Source of the DNA: Vallitaleaceae bacterium 9-2
GTDB taxonomy: Bacteria > Bacillota > Clostridia > Lachnospirales > Vallitaleaceae
DNA length: 64,000 nt
Direction: 5' to 3'
NCBI GenBank assembly: GCA_038396585.1
Contig: CP121691.1
Span: 3,596,001-3,660,000, forward strand
Below, piece by piece: positions 54,375 through 63,677 of the stretch. The notes beneath the pieces are model-generated. The model worked only from the letters and a program-made list of their open reading frames with translations. It made no database searches and was not told where the DNA came from. The number at the start of each line of letters is the position of its first letter. The first letter of the stretch is position 1. The translations under genes and the position numbers were made by a program.

Positions 54375-55490
54375 ATGAATACGAACGAAAAAAAAAGCCC
54401 CCTTGAATGGGGCGAGCTTGCCTGTGAAGCGCTTATGAATACATTTGACGCTTCAAATCTACCACCAAAAGGGCGTTTTCATTATCATCAGGGTGTTTTT
54501 CTCCTGGGTATGGAACAATGTTATCTTCAAAATGCCGATGCAAAATACGATGAATATATCAAAGCCTGGCTAAACAGTATCATTGATGCCAATGGTCAGC
54601 TAAGCGAATGTGATCCGACTCAATTTGACGATATCCAACCTTCAATCTTACTCTACCGACTGTTATACGATAAGCACAATCCACAGTATCGAAAAGTTCT
54701 CGACACACTTATTCCTCCGTTTAAAGACTGGAAAGTAAACGAAAAGGGAGGTTTTTGGCACAAAGATGACTGCCAAAATCAAGTATGGCTTGATAGCCTT
54801 TTTATGTCCGGTCCTGTGGCAATGCGTTATGGTCAACTCATTGGGGATGATTCCTACTACACTTTAATTGCACATCAAGCCAAACTGATGTATACCTATA
54901 TGCGTGATGAAGCATCGGGTCTTTTATATCATGCATGGGATCCTTCAAAAGTTGCACCATGGGCAGATGCACAAACCGGGTGTTCTCCCGAGATATGGGG
55001 ACGCGCACTCGGTTGGGTTCCGGTAGCACTTGTTGAAATCCTTGACATCTTACCGACAAGTCACCCGGATTATAATGAATTAAAGCATATCCTTCAAGAT
55101 ATCTTAAAGTCACTTATCCCTTTTCAAGATTCGAGTGGTCTTTGGTATCAAGTCATTGACAAAGGTGACGACAAAAACAATTGGCTAGAAACCTCCTGCA
55201 CAAGTCTGTTTGTCTATGCACTTGCAAAGGCCGTTCGATTAGGGCTTTTACATAAAGTCTACCTAACTTATGCATTACAAGGTTATCATGGAATCATTAA
55301 CCGTCTTAATTTTGACGATAACAACAAGCTCCTTCTTGAACATGTTTGTATCGGAACCGGTGTTGGCGACTATACCCATTATCTTCATCGACCAACAAGC
55401 ACCAATGACCTTCATGGGATTGGAACCTTTGCCATGATGTGTGCTGAAATCAACCTGTCTAACCCATCAGTTGCTGATAGCGCGCAATAG
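54375..55490 (+). CDS. GH105 unsaturated rhamnogalacturonyl hydrolase (YteR/YesR-like)
   Basis: The protein has 371 residues from the ATG at 54375, with AAAAGGAG upstream; an in-frame start 57 bases earlier lies within the promoter region. The family's active-site segments are GGFWHKDDCQNQVWLDSLFMSGP, cited in part, with Asp140 matching the catalytic aspartate, then GLLYHAWD, PEIWGRALGWVPVALV and LETSCTSLFVYAL. GH105 enzymes hydrate terminal unsaturated galacturonate or glucuronate residues left by pectin or other polysaccharide lyases. It is cytoplasmic. Its 3' end overlaps the convergent thioredoxin-like gene by 32 bases. Confidence 0.92.
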   Translation: MNTNEKKSPLEWGELACEALMNTFDASNLPPKGRFHYHQGVFLLGMEQCYLQNADAKYDEYIKAWLNSIIDANGQLSECDPTQFDDIQPSILLYRLLYDKHNPQYRKVLDTLIPPFKDWKVNEKGGFWHKDDCQNQVWLDSLFMSGPVAMRYGQLIGDDSYYTLIAHQAKLMYTYMRDEASGLLYHAWDPSKVAPWADAQTGCSPEIWGRALGWVPVALVEILDILPTSHPDYNELKHILQDILKSLIPFQDSSGLWYQVIDKGDDKNNWLETSCTSLFVYALAKAVRLGLLHKVYLTYALQGYHGIINRLNFDDNNKLLLEHVCIGTGVGDYTHYLHRPTSTNDLHGIGTFAMMCAEINLSNPSVADSAQ

Positions 55491-55782
55491 TTTCTTTGAA
55501 CTCAACGATATTCATCGCCGATGAATATCGTTTTGCTTCTTTACCTTGAACAAACAGCACAATAATTGGAGCTGTGTAAATCTGATATTCTCCTTTGGCA
55601 GCTTCAACCTCTAGCAGATCAACCGACCCACGCGCCACCTCTGGAAACGCCTCTAGCACAGAGGCTATTTTTTGTTTAAGCGGTGTACAAACCCCGCAAC
55701 TAGGCATCGTAAAGACAACGACAGTCATAGCATTTGTATCAACCATTGTTTTTAGGGTATCTACTTCACGAATTTCTTGCAT
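55459..55782 (-). CDS. Thioredoxin-like protein
   Basis: The 107-residue protein has the thioredoxin fold with a CGVC active-site pair (Cys29, Cys32 in TMPSCGVCTP), the conserved cis-proline in YTAPIIVLF and a trailing helix. The Gly-Val dipeptide differs from the classic CGPC, which changes redox potential. It is likely a general disulfide reductase or a substrate-dedicated partner. It is a single gene, tail to tail with the GH105 gene. Confidence 0.85.
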   Translation of the reverse strand: MQEIREVDTLKTMVDTNAMTVVVFTMPSCGVCTPLKQKIASVLEAFPEVARGSVDLLEVEAAKGEYQIYTAPIIVLFVQGKEAKRYSSAMNIVEFKETIARYQQLMG

Positions 55783-55822
55783 ATGCTCACTCCTATATTT
55801 TATGATACCCTTACTATACCAT

Positions 55823-57817
55823 TTATTTGGCTACAATACGATAATAGGTTTTAGATGTTCTAAAATATATATACACATAAAGTAGACAATATCCTATGAT
55901 AACGCCAACACCGCTCCATCGAATAACCATCTCTTCGTAAAGCCCAATCGTCGCAAATAAGGTAATAATCATCTCTAATCCAAAAAGTGTATGAATGATA
56001 GCAAAGACTAAAGGAATCGCAAACACTACAAGGATTTGTCGCAAAATCGTTCCTTGAACTTCACGTTTATCCATACCCACCTTTTGAAGTATGTCAAAAT
56101 TGTAATGATCATCATACCCTTCTGCTAATTGCTTGTAATACATAATAATAATAAAACATACAATAAATATAACGCTACAGAACAATCCTAAAAAGAGAAG
56201 TCCTCCTGACATAGCTCTAACTTCCCTCGCTCCTTCATATGCGTCTGAAAAGCTGATTGTTACATCTTGTTCTTGATTAATTTGCTCGTAAAGCGCGTGG
56301 ATAAATTTTGCCTGAGCACTGTCGCCTTGTGTAAAGTAGTCTTTTTGCTCCTGATCTTGAATCACGATATCATAATGGTTTTCATAACGAGCTGGGGCTT
56401 GTTGGGGCGTCGCTACAATCATTGTCTCGATTTGCTCGCTATCATAAGCAATAACATATATATTATCCGAGAATAGATTTTTTGTGGATTTAGGGATATT
56501 ATGCATATTCAAAAGCTCTTGCTGAACCGGATATTGTACGTCATTAAACTTGATCGTCTCGAAGTTAACATTGGGGCCTGTCGAATAAATCATGACATGT
56601 CCCGGTTGTAAGTCTTTAACGTCAGCATTAAGTTTTAGGGCTTCTTCTTTGGTCATCCATCGCACACGACCAAAATAATCTTCGTTGTACTCCGCTCGTT
56701 TTTCCCAATAGCTATAATTCAAAAGCTTAACTGTTTTAATTCCATACTCTTTTTTTAATTGATCGATTGTCGCTTCAATATCCTTTACATCACGTACCTT
56801 TTGCTCTGGGTATTGCCCATCAACATAGGTTATCGATGCATCTACCGGATGATCAAATGCATGAATCGACTCCATCCCTCGAAAGAGTGAAACCGTACAT
56901 AGCAATGTGATGATTACCATGGTACTGAAGATACATATATTAGCTAAACTCGCAGAACTTTTATTCACACGCTGATGGATGCCGGACAAAGTGATAAAAT
57001 TTTTGGGTTGATAGTATATGCCTTTTCGTTTTCGCAAATTCTGCATCAACATATGAAGCCCTGATTTAAAGAACATGTATGTTCCAATAATGACGAAAAG
57101 AATGGCTAGGAAAAAATCTGCGAAAATTGAACTATCCACTTGGCTAGTCACCGCTATAGCATATCCTGCCCCCATAACTCCAATCCCAATAAGTGCGCGA
57201 ATAAAAGGGAACTTAGGTTTATTGTCATTTTGCTTACTTCCTTTTAACAGGTGGATGGGTGTTGATGCAAGAATCCGTCGCAATGAGACCACATAGATGC
57301 ATCCATAGAGTCCCAAAAAGAATGCGCCCGTTTGAACAAACGCTTTGGATTTAAACGCAAAGCCTACTTCCGTTGGCAAGCCACTTAAGTTAAGTAGAAT
57401 CAAGAACAAAAACTTGGACATCATTGCACCAAAGACAATACCTGCAAGCATTACCATGCCATAGACAAATATCGTCTCAAAGCATAACATAAGCATAACA
57501 TGCCCTTTTCCTAGTCCCAATATTTCATATAGCGCAAATTCCTTCTTTCTTTGTTTAAGCAAAAAACTGTGGGTGTAAAAAAGAAATGGAATCATGATAA
57601 TTCCCAGCAAAAACAAACCGATGAGCATCATTCCATATACATATGAACTATGTGGCAACACATAAACCAAATCATTATAAATAATTGATGAAAGAACAAA
57701 GAAGGTAAATGTTGCAAAACTGCCTGCAAACAGGTATGGCCCGTAGATAGCTCGGTTCATATAAATATTTTTAAAGGATAGTCGAAAAATTAAGGGCACT
57801 TTATTAACTGACTTCAT
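55823..57817 (-). CDS. BceB-type ABC transporter permease (FtsX-like)
   Basis: The protein has about 664 residues from the ATG at 57817 with AGGAG nine bases upstream. Ten membrane helices are predicted, with an FtsX-like segment at about 60-110 (RKKEFALYEILGLGKGHV) and a large extracellular loop of about 210 residues between helices VII and VIII (MESIHAFDHP to EGAREVRAM), the hallmark of Bce-type peptide-antibiotic detoxification and sensing transporters. It works with the ATPase and the BceRS pair upstream. The gene overlaps the ATPase stop by 14 bases. Confidence 0.92.
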   Translation of the reverse strand: MKSVNKVPLIFRLSFKNIYMNRAIYGPYLFAGSFATFTFFVLSSIIYNDLVYVLPHSSYVYGMMLIGLFLLGIIMIPFLFYTHSFLLKQRKKEFALYEILGLGKGHVMLMLCFETIFVYGMVMLAGIVFGAMMSKFLFLILLNLSGLPTEVGFAFKSKAFVQTGAFFLGLYGCIYVVSLRRILASTPIHLLKGSKQNDNKPKFPFIRALIGIGVMGAGYAIAVTSQVDSSIFADFFLAILFVIIGTYMFFKSGLHMLMQNLRKRKGIYYQPKNFITLSGIHQRVNKSSASLANICIFSTMVIITLLCTVSLFRGMESIHAFDHPVDASITYVDGQYPEQKVRDVKDIEATIDQLKKEYGIKTVKLLNYSYWEKRAEYNEDYFGRVRWMTKEEALKLNADVKDLQPGHVMIYSTGPNVNFETIKFNDVQYPVQQELLNMHNIPKSTKNLFSDNIYVIAYDSEQIETMIVATPQQAPARYENHYDIVIQDQEQKDYFTQGDSAQAKFIHALYEQINQEQDVTISFSDAYEGAREVRAMSGGLLFLGLFCSVIFIVCFIIIMYYKQLAEGYDDHYNFDILQKVGMDKREVQGTILRQILVVFAIPLVFAIIHTLFGLEMIITLFATIGLYEEMVIRWSGVGVIIGYCLLYVYIYFRTSKTYYRIVAK

Positions 57818-58577
57818 AGATAGCATCTCCTGTCTGCAATAAGGTCAACGTATCTGAGATTTTTTTATACATCGCTTCATCCGACTCATGTCCCCGATAG
57901 ATTTGATTAAAGATCATACCGTCTTTAATAAATAGGACGCGATTCGCATGAGCTGCTGCTTTAATACTATGGGTGACCATAAGAATGGTTTGTCCTGCCG
58001 TATTTACATCCTCAAAAATATCTAGTAAATCTTCTGAAGCTTTTGAATCGAGTGCTCCGGTCGGTTCATCTGCCAACACAAGCTCCGGATTTGTGATTAA
58101 TGCACGTGCAACGGCAGTTCGCTGTTTTTGACCACCGGATATCTCATACGGATATTTTTTTAGGATATCTTCAATGCCCAACATACGTACAAGAGGTTTC
58201 AGCCGCGCATGCATTTGTTCATACTGCATACCCGCTAAAACTAAAGGTAGAAAAATATTATCTTCAATACTTAAGGTATCTAATAGGTTAAAGTCTTGAA
58301 ATACAAACCCTAAATTGTTGCGTCGAAACTCTGCCAAATGTTTACTTTTGATTTTTGAAACATTGTTCTTTTTTAAATACACAGCTCCTGTTGTTGGTTT
58401 GTCAATAGTTGCCAGTATGTTGAGCAAGGTTGTCTTACCCGATCCTGACTCGCCCATGATTGCAATATATTCCCCCTGATTAACGCTAAAGCTTACATCG
58501 ACAAGCGCCTCCACTTTATTAAACCCTAACTGAGTCGTATATACTTTGCTCAAGTTTTTTACATCTAATAGTATCAT
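57804..58577 (-). CDS. BceA-type ABC transporter ATPase
   Basis: The 257-residue protein starts at the ATG at 58577, directly behind AAGGAGGAAACG. It has Walker A GESGSGKTT, the Q-loop FVFQDFNLLDTLS, signature ISGGQKQRTAVARAL, Walker B LVLADEPTGALD and the switch histidine in MVTHSIKAA. It powers the BceB-type permease, which frees lipid-II-cycle intermediates from peptide antibiotics. Confidence 0.94.
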   Translation of the reverse strand: MILLDVKNLSKVYTTQLGFNKVEALVDVSFSVNQGEYIAIMGESGSGKTTLLNILATIDKPTTGAVYLKKNNVSKIKSKHLAEFRRNNLGFVFQDFNLLDTLSIEDNIFLPLVLAGMQYEQMHARLKPLVRMLGIEDILKKYPYEISGGQKQRTAVARALITNPELVLADEPTGALDSKASEDLLDIFEDVNTAGQTILMVTHSIKAAAHANRVLFIKDGMIFNQIYRGHESDEAMYKKISDTLTLLQTGDAIYEVS

Positions 58578-58688
58578 CGTTTCCTCCTTGATTATTTTTA
58601 CTTTAGAAAAGTTTAAATCATCTAAAATAATCATAACGCTTTTTGTTCTTAGAAACCATCGATTTAACTTACAATTTAAAGAGGAACC

Positions 58689-59732
58689 TTACATTTTTGT
58701 AAGATTCCCAAAACCTAATACAACCTGTGTGCCTTCGCCAAGTTCTGACTTAATTTTAATCGTATGGTTGAGTTGATCCATAACCTTCTTAACTAAAAAC
58801 AGTCCAATCCCACTTGCCCGTTGGTCCAAACGCCCATTATATCCTGTGAATCCTTTTTCAAAGACACGTTCAATATCTTCTGCACGTATGCCAATGCCTG
58901 TATCTTCAACGATTAATTGAACACTATCTCCCTGTTGAACAGCCCGAATAGTAATGCTCCCACTTTCTGTGTATTTAATTGCATTGGATAAGATTTGTTC
59001 GATAACGAGTGTCAACCATTTTTTATCCGATATGACCATCACCTCTGGCACCTCAACAACAATTTTAAATCGACGATTGATAAAAAGGATGCTGAATTTT
59101 TTTAGGACATGATGAACCACTTTTTGTAATGCAACCTCTTCGATTTCTAGATCTTTGGACATATCACCAATACGGTTATAATGAAGGATCATCTCCATGT
59201 ATTGTTCAATTTTTAATATCTCTTCCAACATTTGATAACGCCTTGCCAAAAAATCATCTTCATCATGCATTTCTTCTAAGAGAAGCTTTAATGAAGTAAT
59301 CGGTGTCTTAATCTGATGGGACCAAAGCGCATAATAACTTTCTCGGTCTTTTTCATTGAGAAAATAGCTTTCCTCTAACGTTTTAAACTTTGCCATTAGC
59401 TCATTTGCAATAGCTATCAATATCGCTTCGGCATGATGATCTGTAACAATATTAAGATCATCCGGTCCTCGATTATTCCTCTTAACATAACGATACGCAT
59501 TTTCCATTGAATGGATTTTTCTAATATGGCGCATATAGCCTATAACAAGCCCTGTTAAGCCGATGAATGTTGTTACCATCACCGGATAAAGGACACGCAT
59601 AATCTCCGAATTATGATAGAGGAGCCATGCCCCTGAGAAAAAAATCTGCGCAAACACATACAGGGCAATACTTCGATGGTTTTGTCGTAAATATATACTT
59701 AACTGACGCATGTCTGCTTTACTCAATAACAT
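58689..59732 (-). CDS. BceS-type intramembrane sensor histidine kinase
   Basis: The protein has about 347 residues. Two membrane helices near the N-terminus (about 21-36 and 50-70) are joined by a very short outside loop, as in kinases that sense through their ABC transporter. The phospho-accepting histidine is in ALWSHQIKTPI (about residue 139), followed by EQILSNAIKYT, VEDTGIGI and ASGIGLFLVKKVM. I prefer the ATG at 59732 to the GTG at 59741. It overlaps the regulator's stop by 14 bases and is translated with it. Confidence 0.92.
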   Translation of the reverse strand: MLLSKADMRQLSIYLRQNHRSIALYVFAQIFFSGAWLLYHNSEIMRVLYPVMVTTFIGLTGLVIGYMRHIRKIHSMENAYRYVKRNNRGPDDLNIVTDHHAEAILIAIANELMAKFKTLEESYFLNEKDRESYYALWSHQIKTPITSLKLLLEEMHDEDDFLARRYQMLEEILKIEQYMEMILHYNRIGDMSKDLEIEEVALQKVVHHVLKKFSILFINRRFKIVVEVPEVMVISDKKWLTLVIEQILSNAIKYTESGSITIRAVQQGDSVQLIVEDTGIGIRAEDIERVFEKGFTGYNGRLDQRASGIGLFLVKKVMDQLNHTIKIKSELGEGTQVVLGFGNLTKM

Positions 59733-60393
59733 AACCCACACCCTTTTTTGTCACAATAAAATTTTCAATATCAAGCGTCTGTAGTTTCTTGCGCACACGA
59801 TTGATATTAACGGTTAGTGTATTATCATCAACAAAATATTCTTGGTCCCATAAGGCTTTCATTAATGCTTCTCTTGATACAATGCGCGTCTTTCGTTCCA
59901 TCAATACCTTAATAATTCGAAATTCATTTTTGGTTAACTCAACGCACTGATCTTGATACGTCACACTATTTGCTGTCATATTTAAGATGACACCACGATG
60001 TTCAAGCAGATTGACTTTGGTTTTCCCATAATCATACGTGCGCCTTAATAGACCTGCAATCTTAGCATTTAAGACTTCAAGTTCAAATGGCTTTGCTATA
60101 AAATCATCTCCACCCATATTGATGGCCATAATAATGTTCATCTGTTCTGTTGCCGATGAGATAAAGACAATCGGAACTTTTGATACCTTACGTATCTGAT
60201 CACACCAATAGAAGCCATTATAAAACGGCAAGGTAATATCCATTAATATCAAATGCGGGTCTATGTGTACAAATTCTTTTGCAATGGCATCAAACTTTTT
60301 TACCACATGGACTTCATAGCCCCAACGTACTAATGTATCTCGGATAGATTTTTGTAATCCTTTGTCATCTTCAACCAAATAAATTCGATACAT
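59719..60393 (-). CDS. BceR-type OmpR family response regulator
   Basis: The 224-residue protein has a receiver domain with the acidic pair Asp9-Asp10, phospho-acceptor Asp52 (LILMDITLPFYNG) and conserved Lys in DFIAKPFE. The C-terminal winged helix (VELTKNEFRIIKVLMERK, then VNINRVRKKLQTL) is of OmpR type. The ATG at 60393 has AGAGG seven bases upstream; one further upstream at 60408 is possible. It likely activates the adjoining bceAB-type genes when a peptide antibiotic is sensed. Confidence 0.93.
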   Translation of the reverse strand: MYRIYLVEDDKGLQKSIRDTLVRWGYEVHVVKKFDAIAKEFVHIDPHLILMDITLPFYNGFYWCDQIRKVSKVPIVFISSATEQMNIIMAINMGGDDFIAKPFELEVLNAKIAGLLRRTYDYGKTKVNLLEHRGVILNMTANSVTYQDQCVELTKNEFRIIKVLMERKTRIVSREALMKALWDQEYFVDDNTLTVNINRVRKKLQTLDIENFIVTKKGVGYVIE

Positions 60394-60404
60394 CCTATAT
60401 CCTC

Positions 60405-61469
60405 TCATTCATCCACATTTAGTGACATATCTCCAGGCTTTATCCACATTTTCTTACGCATAAGTTCCGAAATTGTGAATGTTAATACGGCGGGCAAGAT
60501 AAAGTGTAGTACAACAATCTGAATCAAAAGCAAATACGAAGAGCGCTCTGGTGACATCGTCTGCCAGGTCATTAATTGACCGACGAAGCCGCTTGTTCCC
60601 ATCCCCGCTCCAGAAGCATTATTACTCATCTTAAACACAACCGTTGACACCGGTCCTAAAATAGCTGAAGCCAGTGTCGGCGGAATCCAAATCCGCGGAT
60701 TTTTTATAATGTTACCGACCTGAAGCATACTTGTGCCTAATCCCTGTGCCACCAAACCACTGAGTTTATTTTCGCGGTAACTTGCCACCGCAAAACCAAT
60801 CATCTGCGTTGAGCATCCTACTGTTGCCGCGCCTGCCGCTAAACCACTAAGTCCCAGTATAATGGATAAGGCAGCCGAACTTATAGGGAGCGTCAATAGC
60901 ATCCCCATAAGTAAACTCACAAAAATACCCATGATAAAGGGTTCTTGTTCTGTCGCCGCAACAATCAGATGACCAAGCATCGTCATGACGTCAGAAATAT
61001 ATGGTCCAATAAGAAGCCCGCTCCCTGCACCCGTAAGGATTGTCACAAGCGGCGTCAATACAATATCAAGAGGCGTTCTTCCAATAATGCGTCGTCCAAT
61101 TTCTATACCGACCACCGCTGCGATAAAAGCGCCTAGGGGCTCACCCGGTCCTGCTAGAACCACTTGCCCATCCTGAAAAATAGTATGTGCCAAAATACCT
61201 TTTGCATATCCTCCGATGAAGCCTGTTACTGCTGATGCATATAAGACCAAGGGTGGCACTTTAAATCGGTGGGCAACACCAATTCCTATACCGACGCCTG
61301 TAAGCACGGATGCCATTTTTCCAAAGGCATTCAAGAACCAAAGGCCTGTCAAACTTCCCAGCTGTTGTAAGATAAGCCCTACAATCAATGTTGAAAACAG
61401 GCCTAATGCCATCCCACTAAGGCCATCGACCAAATAATGCTGAACCCATGATATGCGTTTATCTTTCAC
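60405..61469 (-). CDS. PTS-IIC-like integral membrane protein
   Basis: The 354-residue protein is strongly hydrophobic with about ten membrane helices rich in glycine (VLTGVGIGIGVAH, GAGSGLLIGPYI, GLSGLAAGAATVGCST). It matches the stand-alone PTS IIC-like family (PTS_EIIC_2 type). No IIA or IIB partner is nearby, so sugar phosphotransfer is unproved and it may be a different kind of carrier. Its start overlaps the stop of the HAD phosphatase gene, and its stop lies 11 bases from the BceR-type start, so it may be co-transcribed with the antibiotic-response genes. Confidence 0.8.
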   Translation of the reverse strand: MKDKRISWVQHYLVDGLSGMALGLFSTLIVGLILQQLGSLTGLWFLNAFGKMASVLTGVGIGIGVAHRFKVPPLVLYASAVTGFIGGYAKGILAHTIFQDGQVVLAGPGEPLGAFIAAVVGIEIGRRIIGRTPLDIVLTPLVTILTGAGSGLLIGPYISDVMTMLGHLIVAATEQEPFIMGIFVSLLMGMLLTLPISSAALSIILGLSGLAAGAATVGCSTQMIGFAVASYRENKLSGLVAQGLGTSMLQVGNIIKNPRIWIPPTLASAILGPVSTVVFKMSNNASGAGMGTSGFVGQLMTWQTMSPERSSYLLLIQIVVLHFILPAVLTFTISELMRKKMWIKPGDMSLNVDE

Positions 61470-62130
61470 TAATGACCTCTCCCTTAATCACTTGATATAA
61501 CTGAGAAAAGTCATCCACAATATATGATGGCTCATAGGAGACAATACTTTCTTTTTTTCGAAAGCCCCATGTAACAAAGCATACATCTACACCTGCATTT
61601 TGTGCTGTGAGTATATCAACTTCTGAATCACCAACAAAAAGTACTTGTTCCGCTTTTACATTCAATGTGTCCATTAAGTGGCTAATAGCCCAAGGGTCTG
61701 GCTTAAGAGGTTGTCCTTCTTTGACCCCCCACACACTTGCAAATTCAAATTCCGATAAATATTTTTTTGTTATCGTTTTTACCATATCATCATTTTTATT
61801 TGAATTAATGGCCAAGTGCACCTTGCCATTTAACTTTTCCAACATATTTTTTGCCCCAGGATAGGGTTCTAGTTCAAAATCGTAATGCTTCGCATAATAC
61901 GTTAGCATCTCCTCGTATAATGGTTCAATCTCTTTTTGGGTTAAGTCGGTGTTTTTTAAGGTACCTACAACGGTGTTATACAGTCCATTACCGACAAAAT
62001 CAAAATATTCTTCTACTGAAAATGTTGGATAACCATGGCGCTCCAACATCATATTTACTGCTTTTCTAATACCTCCGATTGAATCCATTAATGTGCCGTC
62101 AAGGTCAAAAATAATTAATTGATACTTCAT
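61459..62130 (-). CDS. HAD phosphatase (phosphoglycolate phosphatase/PpaX-like)
   Basis: The 223-residue protein starts at the ATG at 62130 behind GGAAGGAAG; the longer frame at 62202 has no site. It shows nucleophile Asp and acid/base Asp in IIFDLDGTLMDS, a small helical cap, Ser/Asn in LAINSNKND, the lysine in PLKPDPWA and acidic motif FVGDSEVD. This is subfamily I HAD, closest in layout to phosphoglycolate phosphatase or pyrophosphatase PpaX. Its exact substrate is uncertain. It overlaps the PTS-IIC-like gene downstream by 11 bases. Confidence 0.88.
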   Translation of the reverse strand: MKYQLIIFDLDGTLMDSIGGIRKAVNMMLERHGYPTFSVEEYFDFVGNGLYNTVVGTLKNTDLTQKEIEPLYEEMLTYYAKHYDFELEPYPGAKNMLEKLNGKVHLAINSNKNDDMVKTITKKYLSEFEFASVWGVKEGQPLKPDPWAISHLMDTLNVKAEQVLFVGDSEVDILTAQNAGVDVCFVTWGFRKKESIVSYEPSYIVDDFSQLYQVIKGEVISER

Positions 62131-62293
62131 CGCTGTCACTTCCTTCCAAAAGTCACTCCACTCATGCCAATGATTAAAGCCTCTATTTTCGTAAAATTTC
62201 ACTTTGACACTTCAATCATCCCTATCATTGTATCAAATGTATATCAACCTGACTAGCCTTCTAATTCATTCCTAATATTTTATTGCCCTTGCA

Positions 62294-62989
62294 TCATAGT
62301 TTACGTCGTAAGATAACCATAAGCCACACAAGATGAACAACAAATGCCATGACTACATCAACAATATTATCTGGATAGCGTATGACCCGAATCACCCAGT
62401 AAAAAGGAATGACTCCTGCCAAAGTACTTAACCAAGGTTTCCCAAAAAGATCTGCCATAGCAAGCACCATAAATACCCCCATCCCCTTTGAATAGGTCAA
62501 CCCCTGTACTTTATCTTTGGCAAAGACAAACAAAAGTGTTCCAATCATTATGCTTTCAAGCCCCATTAATATCATGAGTATCAAAAGGGTTTCTATTCTT
62601 AGGGAAAATATATCCAATAACCAATACATTACAAGCGTATATATGGCACTACCTATAACCGGTAGCATTAACCGATGGATCATGTAGCCATTATATCCTA
62701 CAGGCGTTATGGAGATTAATTCAAATATTTTTCCATCCTTTTCATCAATCATTAAAAAACCAGCGACCGTTCCAAGCATCATCGGTGACATCAAAAAAAC
62801 GCCACCTAAAATATAGGCATAATACAAGGTCACATCAAATCCGTTTCTTTGCCAAAGCCACGGCACCAGATAATGTAAAATCCCCTTAATAAGTAGTCCG
62901 GCTAAAAATGGAATGCACATAAATATTATTAAGATCGGATCTCTTCGAATCATTTTCATGTCTGCGTTAAATGCAATCTTATTCACCAT
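62294..62989 (-). CDS. ABC-2 type transporter permease
   Basis: The 231-residue protein starts at the ATG at 62989 behind TGGAGGAAG. About six membrane helices are predicted, with MIRRDPILIIFMCIPFL at the start and FLMIDEKDGKIFELISITPVG in the first cytoplasmic loop, a typical ABC-2 exporter feature. It resembles permeases annotated as fluoroquinolone exporters. It overlaps the neighbouring permease gene by 11 bases; the two probably form a heterodimer driven by the ATPase at 63674. Confidence 0.85.
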   Translation of the reverse strand: MVNKIAFNADMKMIRRDPILIIFMCIPFLAGLLIKGILHYLVPWLWQRNGFDVTLYYAYILGGVFLMSPMMLGTVAGFLMIDEKDGKIFELISITPVGYNGYMIHRLMLPVIGSAIYTLVMYWLLDIFSLRIETLLILMILMGLESIMIGTLLFVFAKDKVQGLTYSKGMGVFMVLAMADLFGKPWLSTLAGVIPFYWVIRVIRYPDNIVDVVMAFVVHLVWLMVILRRKL

Positions 62990-63677
62990 AACTTCCTCCA
63001 AATATTTTCTTATCCACAATATGCAAACACACTATGGTAATTATGGATAGATAAATCAAATGTAATCCCGCCTCTAGCCAATGCATTCCTGTAAATGCAC
63101 CATATACAATGCGAATACCTGCAACACTGGGAAACACACTAAAAACCCAATCAAAAGGTGTCTGAACAAGCAAAAGCAAACAAGGAAGCACTATTAAAAG
63201 CATATATGGAATCATTTTAATAAAATATACATTTAATGACTTACACTTTGCTGCTACAAAAAAACCATAGAGGGTGAATATCAATGCCGAAATTCCTATA
63301 CCCAAAATTAATAAACTCCAACGCACTTCGCCTTGGTATGCCACAAGGGTAATAGCACAGCTTGCCAAAATAGCAAGCATCGCCATCGATATTGCCTTTG
63401 CCATTAAATACTCTTTTGAGCGCAGCGGTGTAACAATGAGAAAATCTAAAATCCCCTGTGTTTTTTCCAACATTACAATACCACCGATAAAGAAAAACCC
63501 TACAATTGAAGGGTCAAAGAAAATAACAATCGGTACCACCACAATACGCATATGTTCCGGCAATTGATGAACAATCAGCATATATATAATCGTTAGCAAA
63601 ATGTAGACCAGATAAAATCCTTGTTTCAACTGAAACGTTACATCGGCTTTTATGGCATTAAGCATTCGTATGTTCAT
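62979..63677 (-). CDS. ABC-2 type transporter permease
   Basis: The 232-residue protein has about six membrane helices and the ABC-2 loop FIGGIVMLEKTQGILDFLIVTPLRSKEY (cited in part), equivalent to the one in its partner at 62294. Its start overlaps the ATPase stop by four bases. The substrate of the exporter is unknown; drug or lipid export are both seen in this family. Confidence 0.87.
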   Translation of the reverse strand: MNIRMLNAIKADVTFQLKQGFYLVYILLTIIYMLIVHQLPEHMRIVVVPIVIFFDPSIVGFFFIGGIVMLEKTQGILDFLIVTPLRSKEYLMAKAISMAMLAILASCAITLVAYQGEVRWSLLILGIGISALIFTLYGFFVAAKCKSLNVYFIKMIPYMLLIVLPCLLLLVQTPFDWVFSVFPSVAGIRIVYGAFTGMHWLEAGLHLIYLSIITIVCLHIVDKKIFGGSYGE

